The position numbers and the translations under genes were made by a program. From assembly GCF_014203955.1 (NCBI RefSeq), contig NZ_JACHKA010000001.1:3441001-3505000 (forward strand): a DNA stretch of 64,000 nt, in the 5' to 3' direction. Of this stretch, positions 1 through 9,139 are shown in pieces. The stretch comes from Sphingobium lignivorans. GTDB lineage: Bacteria; Pseudomonadota; Alphaproteobacteria; Sphingomonadales; Sphingomonadaceae. The first letter of the stretch is position 1, and every line of letters begins with the position of its first letter. The notes below the pieces were generated by a model. The model was given only the letters and a program-made list of their open reading frames with translations, did no database searches and was not told where the DNA came from.

Positions 1-660
1 GCCGGCCAGCAGCACGTCGTTGATGACCTGCTCGCGCGTCATGTTCCGCGCCTTCATGGTGTCGGGAATCTGGTTCTCGACGAGCGGTGTCCACACATAG
101 CCCGGCGAGATGCAATTGGCCGTGACGCCGAAGGTCGCCAGTTCGAGCGCGATCGTCTTGGTGAAGCCGGCAAGCCCGTGCTTGGCCGTGACATAGGCGG
201 ACTTGAACGGCGAGGCGACGAGGGAATGCGCGGACGCGGTCTGGATGATCCGGCCCCACTTCTTCTCCTTCATGTAAGGCACCGCCAGCCGGGTCGTGTG
301 GAAGGCCGAGGTCAGGTTGAGCGCGATGATAAGGTTCCACTTGTCGACCGGAAAGGACTCCACCGGCGCGACATGCTGCGTGCCCGCATTGTTGACGAGG
401 ATGTCCACGCCCCCGAAGGCCTCGGCCGCCTGCGCCATCATCGCCTCGATCTCGTCCGCGCGGGTGAGGTCATGCGCGGAATAGATGGCCTTGCCGCCGC
501 TCGCGGCTTCCAGCGCCAGCCGCTCCTGCTCGATGGCCCCGGCATCGCCGAAGCCATTGATGACGAGATTGGCACCTTGCGCCGCGAAAGCCTTGGCATA
601 AGCAAGCCCGATTCCCGACGTGGATCCCGTTACCAGCGCCGTCCTGCCTTTCAGAGTCAT
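1..660 (-). CDS. 3-hydroxybutyrate dehydrogenase, SDR family (3' end outside window)
   Basis: Classical short-chain dehydrogenase that most likely oxidises (R)-3-hydroxybutyrate to acetoacetate with NAD+ in poly-hydroxybutyrate or ketone-body use. The first 220 residues are visible. They begin MTLKGRTALVTGSTSGIGLA, which carries the TGxxxGIG nucleotide-binding motif (about residues 11-17). NNAG follows near residue 93, then the catalytic Ser (TASAHS) and YVTAKHG with the catalytic Tyr and Lys near residues 155-159. The C-terminal end lies left of the window. The ATG overlaps the TGA of the upstream patatin-like gene by 4 nt, so the two are translationally coupled. Pairing with a DUF3734 patatin is common for hydroxybutyrate dehydrogenases in alphaproteobacteria. 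Substrate is inferred from family resemblance and context; SDR membership is certain. Confidence 0.85.
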   Translation of the reverse strand, partial: MTLKGRTALVTGSTSGIGLAYAKAFAAQGANLVINGFGDAGAIEQERLALEAASGGKAIYSAHDLTRADEIEAMMAQAAEAFGGVDILVNNAGTQHVAPVESFPVDKWNLIIALNLTSAFHTTRLAVPYMKEKKWGRIIQTASAHSLVASPFKSAYVTAKHGLAGFTKTIALELATFGVTANCISPGYVWTPLVENQIPDTMKARNMTREQVINDVLLAG

Positions 661-1832
661 GCCTGCTTCTCCTTGATGCCACTTGGTTCGAGATCGAACG
701 TCGCGCTCTTTCCGCTGATGATGTTCTGCGCGATCAACTGATTGCCGCGCTCTATCACGGCGGATACGGCTTCGCGTCCCTGAGTCCAGTGGTCGATCAT
801 CGTGCGGCGCGAGAATTCGAAGTCGCGCGCGCCGCGCTCCCAGGCGCGGGAACGGTAGATGAGATGGACGATATTGACCGCGCCTTCCTCGACGACGGCG
901 GCAAGGGCCTGCGCCTGCGGCGTCCCGGCAAGGTCCGCCGGCAGCACGTCCAGCAAGGCGCGGATCATCTCATGCTCGTGGCGCTGGCGCAGATAGGCAT
1001 CCGTCACTTGCCGCGTGCGGCTGGAATATTGGATATCCTTCTGGCGCGACCATACGTCGGTCATTTCCTGAGGCAGCGAGCCGGTGGCCGGAAAGAGATC
1101 GATCTGGAAGATGAGCAGGTCGCCGGTCTGATGCTCCAGCACATGGGAAAGCGGCGTGTTCGAGACGAGGCCCCCGTCCCAATAATGCCGGCCGTCAATC
1201 TCCACCGGCGGCAGGCCCGGCGGCAAGGCGCCCGAAGCCATGACGTGCCGCGCGTCGATGCGCCCCCGCCACCGGGGATCCTCATTGTCGAAATAATAGA
1301 AATTGCCGCTTTCGATATCCACGGCGCCGATCGAGAAGCGCATGGGCCCGTGATTCAGTCGATCCCAGTCGACGAACCGGTCCAGCGTCTCGCGCAGCGG
1401 CGTGGTATCGTAGAAGCCGAGCGCTTCCGGCGAGCCGGCGGGCGCCCACCAGGGCGGCAGGATGTTGGGCCGGAAGAAGCCCGGTATGCCCCACAGCGCG
1501 ACCGCACCGGCCGCTGCGAGATGCGCGGCCTCGCGAATGTCATGCTGGTCGGGAAGGCAGAAATTGGGCAGGCCGCCGCTCACCAGCTCCCAGAAAGCGT
1601 TCAGCCGCTCGCTGCGATGCTCCGGGGCGTTACCGGCAATGATCGCGGCATTCACCGCGCCGATCGAGATACCGGCCACCCAGTCGATGCCGATCTCCAG
1701 CTCCGCCAGCCGCTCGACGACGCCTGCCTGATAAGAGCCGAGTGCGCCGCCGCCCTGAAGGACGAGGGCTACCTGCTCCGGCAGCGGTACGGGGGCATGG
1801 CCGGAGCGACGGGGTTTCTTGGGCATGTCCAT
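657..1832 (-). CDS. Patatin-like phospholipase (DUF3734 type)
   Basis: Serine lipid acyl hydrolase of the patatin family. The glycine-rich oxyanion motif GGGALG lies at residues 27-32, the nucleophile elbow GISIG puts the catalytic Ser at about 56, and the dyad Asp sits in DGGLVSNTP around residue 210. The rest is a long C-terminal region typical of the DUF3734 subgroup, and 391 aa is a normal length. I start at the ATG at 1832 (MDMPKKPRR); a TTG four codons earlier also keeps the frame open, and a second ATG lies two codons later. The last bases overlap the next gene (hydroxybutyrate dehydrogenase), suggesting joint expression and a possible role in mobilising storage polymer or lipid. The true substrate is unknown. 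Confidence 0.87.
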   Translation of the reverse strand: MDMPKKPRRSGHAPVPLPEQVALVLQGGGALGSYQAGVVERLAELEIGIDWVAGISIGAVNAAIIAGNAPEHRSERLNAFWELVSGGLPNFCLPDQHDIREAAHLAAAGAVALWGIPGFFRPNILPPWWAPAGSPEALGFYDTTPLRETLDRFVDWDRLNHGPMRFSIGAVDIESGNFYYFDNEDPRWRGRIDARHVMASGALPPGLPPVEIDGRHYWDGGLVSNTPLSHVLEHQTGDLLIFQIDLFPATGSLPQEMTDVWSRQKDIQYSSRTRQVTDAYLRQRHEHEMIRALLDVLPADLAGTPQAQALAAVVEEGAVNIVHLIYRSRAWERGARDFEFSRRTMIDHWTQGREAVSAVIERGNQLIAQNIISGKSATFDLEPSGIKEKQA

Positions 1833-1987
1833 GGTGCAGTGCAATATCGCAGTTTCGCTCCTGTCGCCATCATATCAAGGGACGAGGCGACCTGAATGTG
1901 GGATGTCTGGCGTTCCCGCGCGCTGCTTTCCAACCGCCTTTCAAGCAGCTAGGCTCGGGACGAAACACAGAGCGGAAGGACGGGCCG

Positions 1988-2860
1988 ATGCGCCTCGATG
2001 ACCAGCAGGAAAGCCGCAATTACGAGATCCAGCGGGGCGGCGGTGGTGGCGGCTTTGGCGGCGGCGGCGGCATGCTCTCCATGCTGATTCCGCTCATCGG
2101 AAGCCGATTCGGCCTGGGCGGCATCGTGATCGCGATGGGCGTGGTCGCGCTGCTCAATTATGGCGGCGGGCTCACCGAGTCCGCAGGGCCCGGCACCCAG
2201 GTCGAGCGCGGCGCGGCCGGGGAGCGCGGCAGCCTCACCCAGGTGCAGAGCTTCTCCCTGAAAGTGCTGGGCACCACCGAGCGCGTCTGGGACGAAATCT
2301 TCCGGGAGCAGGGCCAGCGCTACACACCGGCCGTTCTCTCCTTCTATTCGCAGAGCGGCCAGTCGGGCTGCGGCGCGGCGCAATCGGCCATGGGACCCTT
2401 CTACTGCCCGCTCGACCGGAAGATCTATCTGGACACCGATTTCTTCCGCGAACTGCAACAGCGCTTCGGGGCGCCGGGCGATTTCGCGCAAGCCTATGTG
2501 ATCGCGCATGAAGTGGGCCATCATATCCAGAATCTGGAAGGAACCCTGGGGGAAGTGAACCAGGCGCAGCGGCGCCTGAACGCCACGGAGGCCAATGCCC
2601 TGCAAGTGAAGGTCGAGCTGCAGGCCGATTGCTATGCCGGCGTCTGGGGTCGCAGGACTGGCCTCATGGAGCCGGGCGACATGGAAGAAGGCATGCGCGC
2701 GGCCGAGGCGATCGGCGACGATACGCTCCAGCGCCAGGCGGGCCAGCGCCCGATGCCGGACAGCTTTACGCACGGCTCCAGCGCGCAGCGCATGGAATGG
2801 CTCCGGCGCGGACTGGAAACGGGCGATCCGGCGCGGTGCGACACGTTCTCCACGCCCTGA
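1988..2860 (+). CDS. Neutral zinc metallopeptidase (YpfJ family)
   Basis: Membrane-anchored putative zinc protease of the YpfJ / KPN_02809 family, 290 aa. A Gly-rich N-terminus is followed by one hydrophobic helix (about residues 41-57) and a periplasmic catalytic domain. The zinc motif HEVGH is at residues 174-178 (AHEVGHHIQ), and a second acidic cluster (QADCYAGVW) later in the domain fits the third ligand region. The ATG at 1988 opens MRLDDQQESRNYEIQRG, the usual start of this family; the longer upstream frame is not supported. The gene is divergent from the patatin gene. Family membership is clear; the substrate is not known for the family. Confidence 0.9.
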   Translation: MRLDDQQESRNYEIQRGGGGGGFGGGGGMLSMLIPLIGSRFGLGGIVIAMGVVALLNYGGGLTESAGPGTQVERGAAGERGSLTQVQSFSLKVLGTTERVWDEIFREQGQRYTPAVLSFYSQSGQSGCGAAQSAMGPFYCPLDRKIYLDTDFFRELQQRFGAPGDFAQAYVIAHEVGHHIQNLEGTLGEVNQAQRRLNATEANALQVKVELQADCYAGVWGRRTGLMEPGDMEEGMRAAEAIGDDTLQRQAGQRPMPDSFTHGSSAQRMEWLRRGLETGDPARCDTFSTP

Positions 2861-3109
2861 CGCGCTTCGCCGAATCATCCGGCGCGCGATTCGCCTGGAC
2901 TGCGACACCGGGCGCCTCCTCGCGTTACAAGGACCGGCAAGGACAGCTTGACGCTACGTCATCCGTCGTCCGTTCCAACGCAAATCAACCACATATCGCC
3001 GAATTTCGTTTCGGAACTGCGCTGTCTGGAACACACCCGCCCCCTCTTCGCGGAAGCGAGAGAAACGGCCAAGGATATTCCGTATACGAATCGCAGGACC
3101 TCGGACTAT
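2861..3109. other. Intergenic stretch, no gene found
   Basis: After the metallopeptidase stop there is no convincing coding frame. GC content falls towards 3100, unlike the surrounding genes. A TTG-initiated 96-aa frame covers part of it but has no ribosome-binding site and no recognisable protein features, so I do not call it. Confidence 0.6.
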
Positions 3110-3279
3110 ATTTTTAATTATATTAATCAGCATGTTACGAGCCAGTTAGAAATTTTGCACGGCAAAATATCATTTTCGCACTTGCAGCAAATTGAGGTTG
3201 TGGTAACTAGAACAGGCCTTTCAGGCATCCTCTCCTAAGACTCATGGGCCGGCCTCTTCGAGGCTGGCCCTTTTTTTTT
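3110..3279 (+). ncRNA. Candidate small RNA ending in a strong terminator
   Basis: An AT-rich stretch in a GC-rich genome ends at a textbook intrinsic terminator that no annotated upstream gene needs closely. A TATATT box lies near 3111-3116. Downstream come a perfect 7-bp hairpin (ATTTTGC/GCAAAAT, 3152-3168), a short GCCT/AGGC hairpin (3216-3226), an unpaired pyrimidine-rich segment TCCTCTCCT (about 3229-3237) that resembles an anti-Shine-Dalgarno seed, and the terminator. This layout of stem-loops, CU-rich single strand and U-tailed terminator is typical of Hfq-type trans-acting sRNAs. The 5' end is uncertain because no good -35 box is visible. It could instead be a long metallopeptidase 3' UTR. 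Confidence 0.4.
3246..3279 (+). terminator. Rho-independent terminator
   Basis: A 10-bp stem GGGCCGGCCT/AGGCTGGCCC (one G-U pair) with a 5-nt loop CTTCG is followed directly by nine T residues. It is the strongest intrinsic terminator in the window. Confidence 0.9.
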
Positions 3280-3446
3280 GCGCAAAATTGCACTAGCAAG
3301 ACCCGTCTCGCGCGCTTCAAAAAGATTGTTCGGAGAGGAGCCGCCGGTAAGACCGGCACGCGTCGCGTGACAAAGCGGAGGATCGAGCGCCCGGATGGCA
3401 GCTCTCCTCCGCATTTTCGTTTTCAGGGACCGTCATGCTCAGAGAA

Positions 3447-3462
3447 CCGGCATCCGTGCCGG
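3447..3462 (-). terminator. Hairpin downstream of the PilZ gene
   Basis: A perfect 6-bp inverted repeat CCGGCA/TGCCGG with a 4-nt loop lies 12 bases past the PilZ stop codon on the minus strand. It has no T run, so termination function is a weak inference. Confidence 0.35.
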
Positions 3463-3474
3463 ACACGCCGCCTT

Positions 3475-3870
3475 TCAGGGCGTCGGGGTCGCCTTGCGCA
3501 CCAGCTTGCGAAGAAAGGGCGGCCCGCTCTCGGCCGAACGGGCACCGACGGGTTTGCGGGCGGCCCGGGGATCGATCGATCCGTCGAAGGCCATGCCGAT
3601 GCGGTCGCCGCGCACCCATGTCACGCGCCCCGCAACATCGCCGACACCGCGCAGCCTGACGACCAGCCGGTCACCATCCCGCAGATGCGAGTCGCAATCG
3701 GCCATGAGACCGGTTTCGGAAAGATTGCGGACGCGCGCCTTGCCGAGCGGCTGCCCTGCTTCGTCCAGCAGCGTGGTCAGCAGGAACAGACTGTCCCGCT
3801 TCGCGCCGCGCTTGGACGCCTTGTCAGGCGCATCGCTGTGCAGGATCGGCGTGGGGTCTGATTCTGCCAT
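3475..3870 (-). CDS. PilZ domain-containing protein
   Basis: A 131-aa soluble protein consisting mainly of one PilZ domain, the c-di-GMP receptor fold. The first binding motif is represented by KRGAKRDSLF (about residues 20-29) and the second by NLSETGLMADC (about 49-59). GRVTWVRGDRIGMAF closes the barrel. The Arg of the usual RxxxR motif appears kept (RGAKR), so nucleotide binding is plausible. The Pro/Arg-rich tail looks disordered. It is encoded upstream of a hairpin and downstream of dksA on the same strand. The effector partner is unknown. Confidence 0.85.
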   Translation of the reverse strand: MAESDPTPILHSDAPDKASKRGAKRDSLFLLTTLLDEAGQPLGKARVRNLSETGLMADCDSHLRDGDRLVVRLRGVGDVAGRVTWVRGDRIGMAFDGSIDPRAARKPVGARSAESGPPFLRKLVRKATPTP

Positions 3871-3922
3871 GGGGCCCGATTTGCCATGGCCATGGTATAG
3901 AAAGATTTAAAAGCGGCGCGTT

Positions 3923-4390
3923 TCAGTCGTCGCGAGAGACTTTTTCCTGCCGCTCGTGCCGCTCCTGCGCTTCCACCGTCATGGTGGCGATCGGCCGCGC
4001 TTCGAGCCGGCCCAGCGAGATCGGCTCACCCGTCACTTCGCAATAGCCATATTCGCCTTCGTCGATCCGGCGCAGGGCAGCATCGATCTTGGAGATGAGC
4101 TTGCGCTGCCGATCACGCGTGCGCAGCTCGATGGACCAGTCAGTCTCGCTCGATGCGCGATCGTTAAGGTCGGGTTCGCGCAGCGGCTCGCTCTGCAGCA
4201 CCGCCAGGGTGCCTTCCGCTTCCGCCAGGATCTGCTTCTTCCATTCGAGCAGCCGACGCCGGAAATATTCCTGCTGCCGCGGCCCCATGAACTCCTCGTC
4301 CGCTGAAGGACGATAGCCTTCCGGCAGATCGATACCAGAGCCACCGGCACCGGAGATATCCTTTTCCGACGAACCTGCAAGGGAAGCCAT
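3923..4390 (-). CDS. dksA: RNA polymerase-binding transcription factor DksA
   Basis: DksA binds the RNA polymerase secondary channel and, with ppGpp, adjusts rRNA and amino-acid promoters. The protein has 155 aa. The coiled-coil tip motif DxxDxA is present as DLNDRA (residues 74-79), and the C-terminal YGYCEVTGEPISLGRLEARP is typical of alphaproteobacterial DksA. Only one Cys (117) of the canonical four-Cys zinc finger remains, so the fold is probably held without zinc. The start is the ATG at 4390: a GGAG sits 7 nt upstream, whereas the TTG one codon earlier would be only 3 nt from it. Confidence 0.93.
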   Translation of the reverse strand: MASLAGSSEKDISGAGGSGIDLPEGYRPSADEEFMGPRQQEYFRRRLLEWKKQILAEAEGTLAVLQSEPLREPDLNDRASSETDWSIELRTRDRQRKLISKIDAALRRIDEGEYGYCEVTGEPISLGRLEARPIATMTVEAQERHERQEKVSRDD

Positions 4391-4746
4391 CAACTACTCC
4401 GCGATCTTCCTGTACCCTGTCTCGGGCGGCTCTGGCGCGGGCCTATAAAGCGCCCTCAGGGACGAAACAAGCTATCTTTCCGAACCCTTGAACCGCCGCT
4501 GAACACCCGCAATTTCGGGTTCGCCATAATTCACTTCCCCACTCCAAGTCATTACTTGAAATCATTCTGTGCCCGATTGGAACATTAACCATATCTCTTA
4601 CGAATATCGGCGATGAATCAGTATTAACGGACATCAAAACGAAGTTAATTGGATTGAAGTTAAGGTTTTATTTTGCGTTGTAGGCAATTGAATTGCCCGC
4701 TGCCGGAAACGTCAACCGCGAGCACAGTTCGGAAGAGTGGCTGAAC
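4391..4746. other. AT-rich intergenic region between divergent genes
   Basis: This gap lies between dksA (minus) and the Ser-rich surface protein (plus). It turns markedly AT-rich from about 4510 and holds several TTAA/TTAAC words (near 4586, 4623, 4646 and 4660). These resemble CtrA half-sites, but none has the exact TTAA-N7-TTAA spacing. It probably contains the promoters of both genes. A 64-codon minus-strand frame is present but lacks coding character. Confidence 0.5.
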
Positions 4747-5907
4747 ATGTCTGTAAGAATGGCCTTGGCAAAATTGTGCGCTTGCGCATGCGGCGGAGCG
4801 ATCGTCGGTGGCGGCGCGCTTCAGCTCGCTGAAACGGCGCGTCCGGCGGTGACCACTCAGACCAAGCGGAAAGGTGCTTCTCCGCTGGTCAAGGCGCCGC
4901 CGCGCCAGATGGTGAAGGCCCGCAAGGCCGTCCGCACCCCGAAGCCCAGGCCGGCGCCCACCGTCATCACGGTCCAGACTCAGGCGCCGCCCGTCCCCAT
5001 CGCGCGTCCGCTGGCAAGCGAGATGCCGAGCATGGGCGGCGGCACGTCCGGCGGCGTGGTCCTGGGCGGCAGCGGCGGTTTCGGCGGGGGCTTTGGCGGC
5101 GGTTTCTTCGGTGGCTTCTTCGGCGGCGGTGGCAGCGGAGGAGGCACGGTCGTCATTTCCTCAACCACCACCGGCGGCTCGACCTCGACCAGCGGCGGCT
5201 CGACCTCCACGAGCGGCGGGTCCACCAGCAGCTCGACGGGCGGCGTCTCCACATCCACGGGCGGCGTCAGCACGACCTCCAGCTCGACCTCGGGCGGGGT
5301 GAGCACGTCGACCGGCGGCGTCTCGACCTCGACCGGTGGCGTTTCCACATCCACCGGGGGCGTTTCGACATCCAGCGGTGTCTCTACATCCACCTCGACC
5401 GGCGGCTCCTCGACCTCGTCTTCGTCGAGCAGTTCGTCCTCCTCGAGCAGTTCCTCGTCCAGCTCCTCCTCGAGCAGCTCTTCGGGCGGCAAGGGATCGT
5501 CCGGATCGTCCGGATCCTCGGGCTCTTCCGGATCGTCGGGGTCCTCGGGCTCGTCCGGGTCTTCGGGGTCGTCAGGCTCTTCGGGATCGTCGAGCGGGTC
5601 TTCCAGCTCATCGTCCAGCAGTTCGTCGTCCAGTTCCTCCAGCGGCTCGTCTGGATCGAGCGGATCGTCCGGGTCCAGCGGCTCGTCAGGATCGAGCGGG
5701 TCTTCGTCATCGAGCAGTTCCTCTTCGAGCTCCTCCTCGTCTTCGAGCAGTTCCTCGTCATCGAGCGGTGGCACCGACGTGCCGGCGCCGCCGATGGCGC
5801 TTCTCTTCGGAGGCGCGGCCGCGGCCCTGTTCGCGGGGCGGCAATGGGTGCTTCGCCGGCGGAACGACGAGGAACAGGACAGCGACGGGGAAGACCGCGC
5901 CGCCTGA
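4747..5907 (+). CDS. Ser/Gly-rich low-complexity surface protein with CTERM-like tail
   Basis: Predicted exported protein of 386 aa. The N-terminus MSVRMALAKLCACACGGAIV reads as a signal sequence. A Lys/Pro-rich segment follows, then a Gly-rich stretch (FGGGFGGGFFGG), repeats of the type GGSTSTS and STGGVSTS, poly-Ser blocks and GSSGSS repeats. The C-terminus (about residues 345-386) has VPAPPMALLFGG, a hydrophobic helix and an RRR cluster. This tripartite plan matches PEP-CTERM-like sorting signals, with VPAP replacing PEP. The ATG at 4747 is chosen over an upstream TTG because it begins the signal sequence and follows GGAAGAG. No enzymatic domain is visible, so a cell-surface or matrix role is inferred. 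No exosortase lies in the window. Confidence 0.75.
   Translation: MSVRMALAKLCACACGGAIVGGGALQLAETARPAVTTQTKRKGASPLVKAPPRQMVKARKAVRTPKPRPAPTVITVQTQAPPVPIARPLASEMPSMGGGTSGGVVLGGSGGFGGGFGGGFFGGFFGGGGSGGGTVVISSTTTGGSTSTSGGSTSTSGGSTSSSTGGVSTSTGGVSTTSSSTSGGVSTSTGGVSTSTGGVSTSTGGVSTSSGVSTSTSTGGSSTSSSSSSSSSSSSSSSSSSSSSSSGGKGSSGSSGSSGSSGSSGSSGSSGSSGSSGSSGSSSGSSSSSSSSSSSSSSSGSSGSSGSSGSSGSSGSSGSSSSSSSSSSSSSSSSSSSSSSGGTDVPAPPMALLFGGAAAALFAGRQWVLRRRNDEEQDSDGEDRAA
5160..5765 (+). repeat. Degenerate tandem repeat encoding Ser/Gly/Thr blocks
   Basis: Coding DNA made of repeated units. The first part repeats a unit near ACCGGCGGCGTCTCCACATC (about 5160-5420), the second is Ser-codon runs mixing TCG, TCC, AGC and AGT (5420-5490 and 5595-5640), and the third repeats TCGTCCGGATC/TCGGGCTCT units encoding GSSGS (about 5490-5595 and 5640-5705). 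Mixed synonymous codons suggest older expansion rather than fresh slippage. The repeats keep several antisense frames open artificially. Confidence 0.8.
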
Positions 5908-5942
5908 CCGGGCCCGGCCGCGAGCGATCCGGCCCGCCATAG

Positions 5943-7282
<1,340 letters not shown>

Positions 7283-7283
<1 letters not shown>

Positions 7284-8047
7284 TGCGCATTCTCCTCACC
7301 AATGACGATGGCGTTCACGCGCCGGGGCTCGAAGTGCTCGAGCGCATTGCCCGCACGCTCTCCGACGACATCTGGATCGTCGCCCCGATGGAGGAGCAGT
7401 CCGGCGCCGGGCACAGCCTGACGCTCTCCCGGCCGCTGCGCGTGCGCAAGCATGGCGAGAAGCATTACAGCGTCTCGGGCACGCCGACCGACGCAGTGAT
7501 GATGGCAATCGGCCATCTGATGAAGGACCAAAGGCCGGACCTGGTGCTCTCCGGCGTCAATCGCGGCGCCAATCTGGGCGAGGACGTCACATATTCCGGG
7601 ACGGTTTCCGCCGCCATGGAAGGCGCCATCTCGGGCGTGCGCTCGATCGCGCTCAGCCAGGTCTATTCGCGCGAGGGGCTGGGCGATGCCATTCCCTTCG
7701 AGGCAGCCGAAGCCTGGGGCGAGCGCGTCGTGCGCGCGCTGCTTGCCCATCCGGGCCGGGCGAGAACGCTCGTCAACGTCAATTTCCCCGCGCTGCCGGC
7801 GGATGCGATCAGGGGAATCAAGGTCGCGCGACAGGGCTTCCACCAGGTCGACCGCACCCGCATCGTGCGCGGCACCGATCCGCGCGGCTATGATTATTTC
7901 TGGTTCGGCCTCGATCACAGCGATTCGGCGCCCGAGGACAGCGATCTGGCGGCAGTGGCGGAAGGCTATATCTCGGTGACGCCGCTGCATTTCGATCTGA
8001 CGCATGACGCTTCGCTGGCCGCGCTGCGCGAAGGCCTGACGCCCTGA
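7283..8047 (+). CDS. surE: 5'/3'-nucleotidase SurE
   Basis: Stationary-phase survival phosphatase that hydrolyses nucleoside 5'- and 3'-monophosphates using a divalent metal. The metal site is LTNDDGVHAPG with adjacent Asp residues at 8-9. The signature SGVNRGANLGEDVTYSGTV lies around residues 91-109. The length of 254 aa is typical. It is translationally coupled to serS. The often-linked pcm and nlpD genes do not follow; a PEP-CTERM gene comes next after a gap. Confidence 0.96.
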
Positions 8048-8061
8048 ACCGGCCGCCCCGC

Positions 8062-8137
8062 GCCGGCCCCTCCGGCTCGCCTGGGAGTGCGCCATCATTC
8101 GCGGATGCAAAAAAACGGAGGTGCCGGAGGGGCCGGC
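8062..8137. repeat. 15-bp perfect inverted repeat after surE
   Basis: GCCGGCCCCTCCGGC (8062-8076) and its exact reverse complement (8123-8137) flank 46 bases that include a run of seven A. It lies 14 bases past the surE stop. It may be a large-loop terminator or mRNA-stabilising structure. There is no T run after the second arm. Confidence 0.5.
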
Positions 8138-8241
8138 TGTCCCGTTGCGGCACGCCCGGACATGGAAAGACGGCCCGGCCTTCCCGCGGGAAACCAGCTT
8201 TTCAGGGACATTCCCATCCCTTTTCCGACGCGCGGAGAAGG

Positions 8242-8256
8242 TTAATTTTCGATTAA
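8242..8256 (+). promoter_or_regulatory. CtrA-type box TTAA-N7-TTAA
   Basis: TTAATTTTCGATTAA matches the full CtrA consensus with exact 7-nt spacing. It sits inside a 7-bp palindrome GGTTAAT-tttcg-ATTAACC (8240-8258), just upstream of a TTGACA box. CtrA is the conserved alphaproteobacterial response regulator of cell cycle and motility. Binding is inferred. Confidence 0.55.
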
Positions 8257-8262
8257 CCACAT

Positions 8263-8291
8263 TTGACACGCTCCCGCAGTTGCGCAATCAT
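8263..8291 (+). promoter_or_regulatory. Candidate housekeeping promoter of the PEP-CTERM gene
   Basis: A perfect -35 TTGACA (8263-8268) and a -10-like AATCAT (8286-8291, 4 of 6) are separated by 17 nt. This predicts a start near 8298 and a leader of about 44 nt. The CtrA-type box lies 6 bp upstream. Confidence 0.5.
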
Positions 8292-8341
8292 ACCCCATGC
8301 GGCTTGCCTGACCGAGGGCCGCACACAAGTGGGAGATATCA

Positions 8342-8944
8342 ATGAAAACGACGCTCAAGGCCCTCGCGGCCGCGACTGCGCTTACGGCGGCCGCCCTGGT
8401 CGCCGCTCCGGCAAGCGCCGGAACCCTCATCCTCGACGTGACCGATGTGGACAGCATCGACGGTCTGGGCGATCCGGACAACGTCTTCGGCTTCTTCGAC
8501 ATCGGCGCCGGTTCGGTCGTCACGTCAATCGCCTGGGACCTGGAGATGTATGCCGACTCGCCGTCCTGGCTGAGCGAGATGGCCATCTATTTCGGTGACT
8601 CGCTCGGACTGAGCTCCGTCATCCTGACGCCCGCCGTCGGCGACGATTTCTCCGGCCTCGGCGTGTATGCCGGCAGCGGCTATCTGCCCGATCTGGGCCT
8701 CGACTTCGCAGTGGGCGCCGATGGCCTGCTGTACATCGAGTTCTTCGAGACCTTCGTCGACTTCCCGAATGACTGGGACGGCTTCTATGTCTCCGGCACG
8801 CTGACCATCGGCTATGACGAAGTCGGCGGCCCGGTCGCGCCGATCCCCGAGCCCGCCACCTGGGCGATGATGATCGGTGGCCTGGGCGCCGCCGGCGCGA
8901 TGCTCCGTCGTCGCAAGGCCAATGTTTCGGTGAACTTCGCCTAA
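8342..8944 (+). CDS. PEP-CTERM sorting domain-containing protein
   Basis: Secreted protein of 200 aa. A cleavable signal peptide (MKTTLKALAAATALTAAALV, cut after APASA) precedes an Asp- and Gly-rich beta domain of unknown function. The C-terminal sorting signal starts near residue 169: PEPATWAMM, a hydrophobic stretch, then RRR. Proteins with this tail are processed and anchored or released by an EpsH-type exosortase. The tail continues ten residues past the Arg cluster (KANVSVNFA). GGGAGAT precedes the ATG. It is monocistronic, between a promoter with a CtrA-type box and a strong terminator. Its cargo function is unknown. Confidence 0.9.
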   Translation: MKTTLKALAAATALTAAALVAAPASAGTLILDVTDVDSIDGLGDPDNVFGFFDIGAGSVVTSIAWDLEMYADSPSWLSEMAIYFGDSLGLSSVILTPAVGDDFSGLGVYAGSGYLPDLGLDFAVGADGLLYIEFFETFVDFPNDWDGFYVSGTLTIGYDEVGGPVAPIPEPATWAMMIGGLGAAGAMLRRRKANVSVNFA

Positions 8945-8965
8945 GCATTGAGAGAACAGGGAAAG

Positions 8966-9007
8966 GGGGTCGCCGGCGCACAGGCCGGCGGCCCCTTTCT
9001 CTTTTCC
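8966..9007 (+). terminator. Rho-independent terminator after the PEP-CTERM gene
   Basis: A 12-bp stem GGGGTCGCCGGC/GCCGGCGGCCCC (one G-U pair) with loop GCACAG is followed by TTTCTCTTTT. It begins 22 bases after the stop codon. Confidence 0.88.
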
Positions 9008-9139
9008 GGCCCCGCCCGTGGCCGCCGGAGCAGCATCGACGCTTTTTCGCAACCGGGGCCACTGCAGACATACTCACAAACGGCAGGCACGTCCGACGCG
9101 GCTTGCCCGCCGGGCCGCGTGCTGGCAGAAGCACGCTCG

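Noticed and set aside
2948-3238. A 96-aa TTG-started frame in the AT-rich gap.
   Set aside because: No ribosome-binding site, odd composition, and the region is better explained as non-coding RNA with a terminator.
4443-4637. A 64-aa minus-strand frame upstream of dksA.
   Set aside because: AT-rich promoter-like DNA, no homology or ribosome-binding site.
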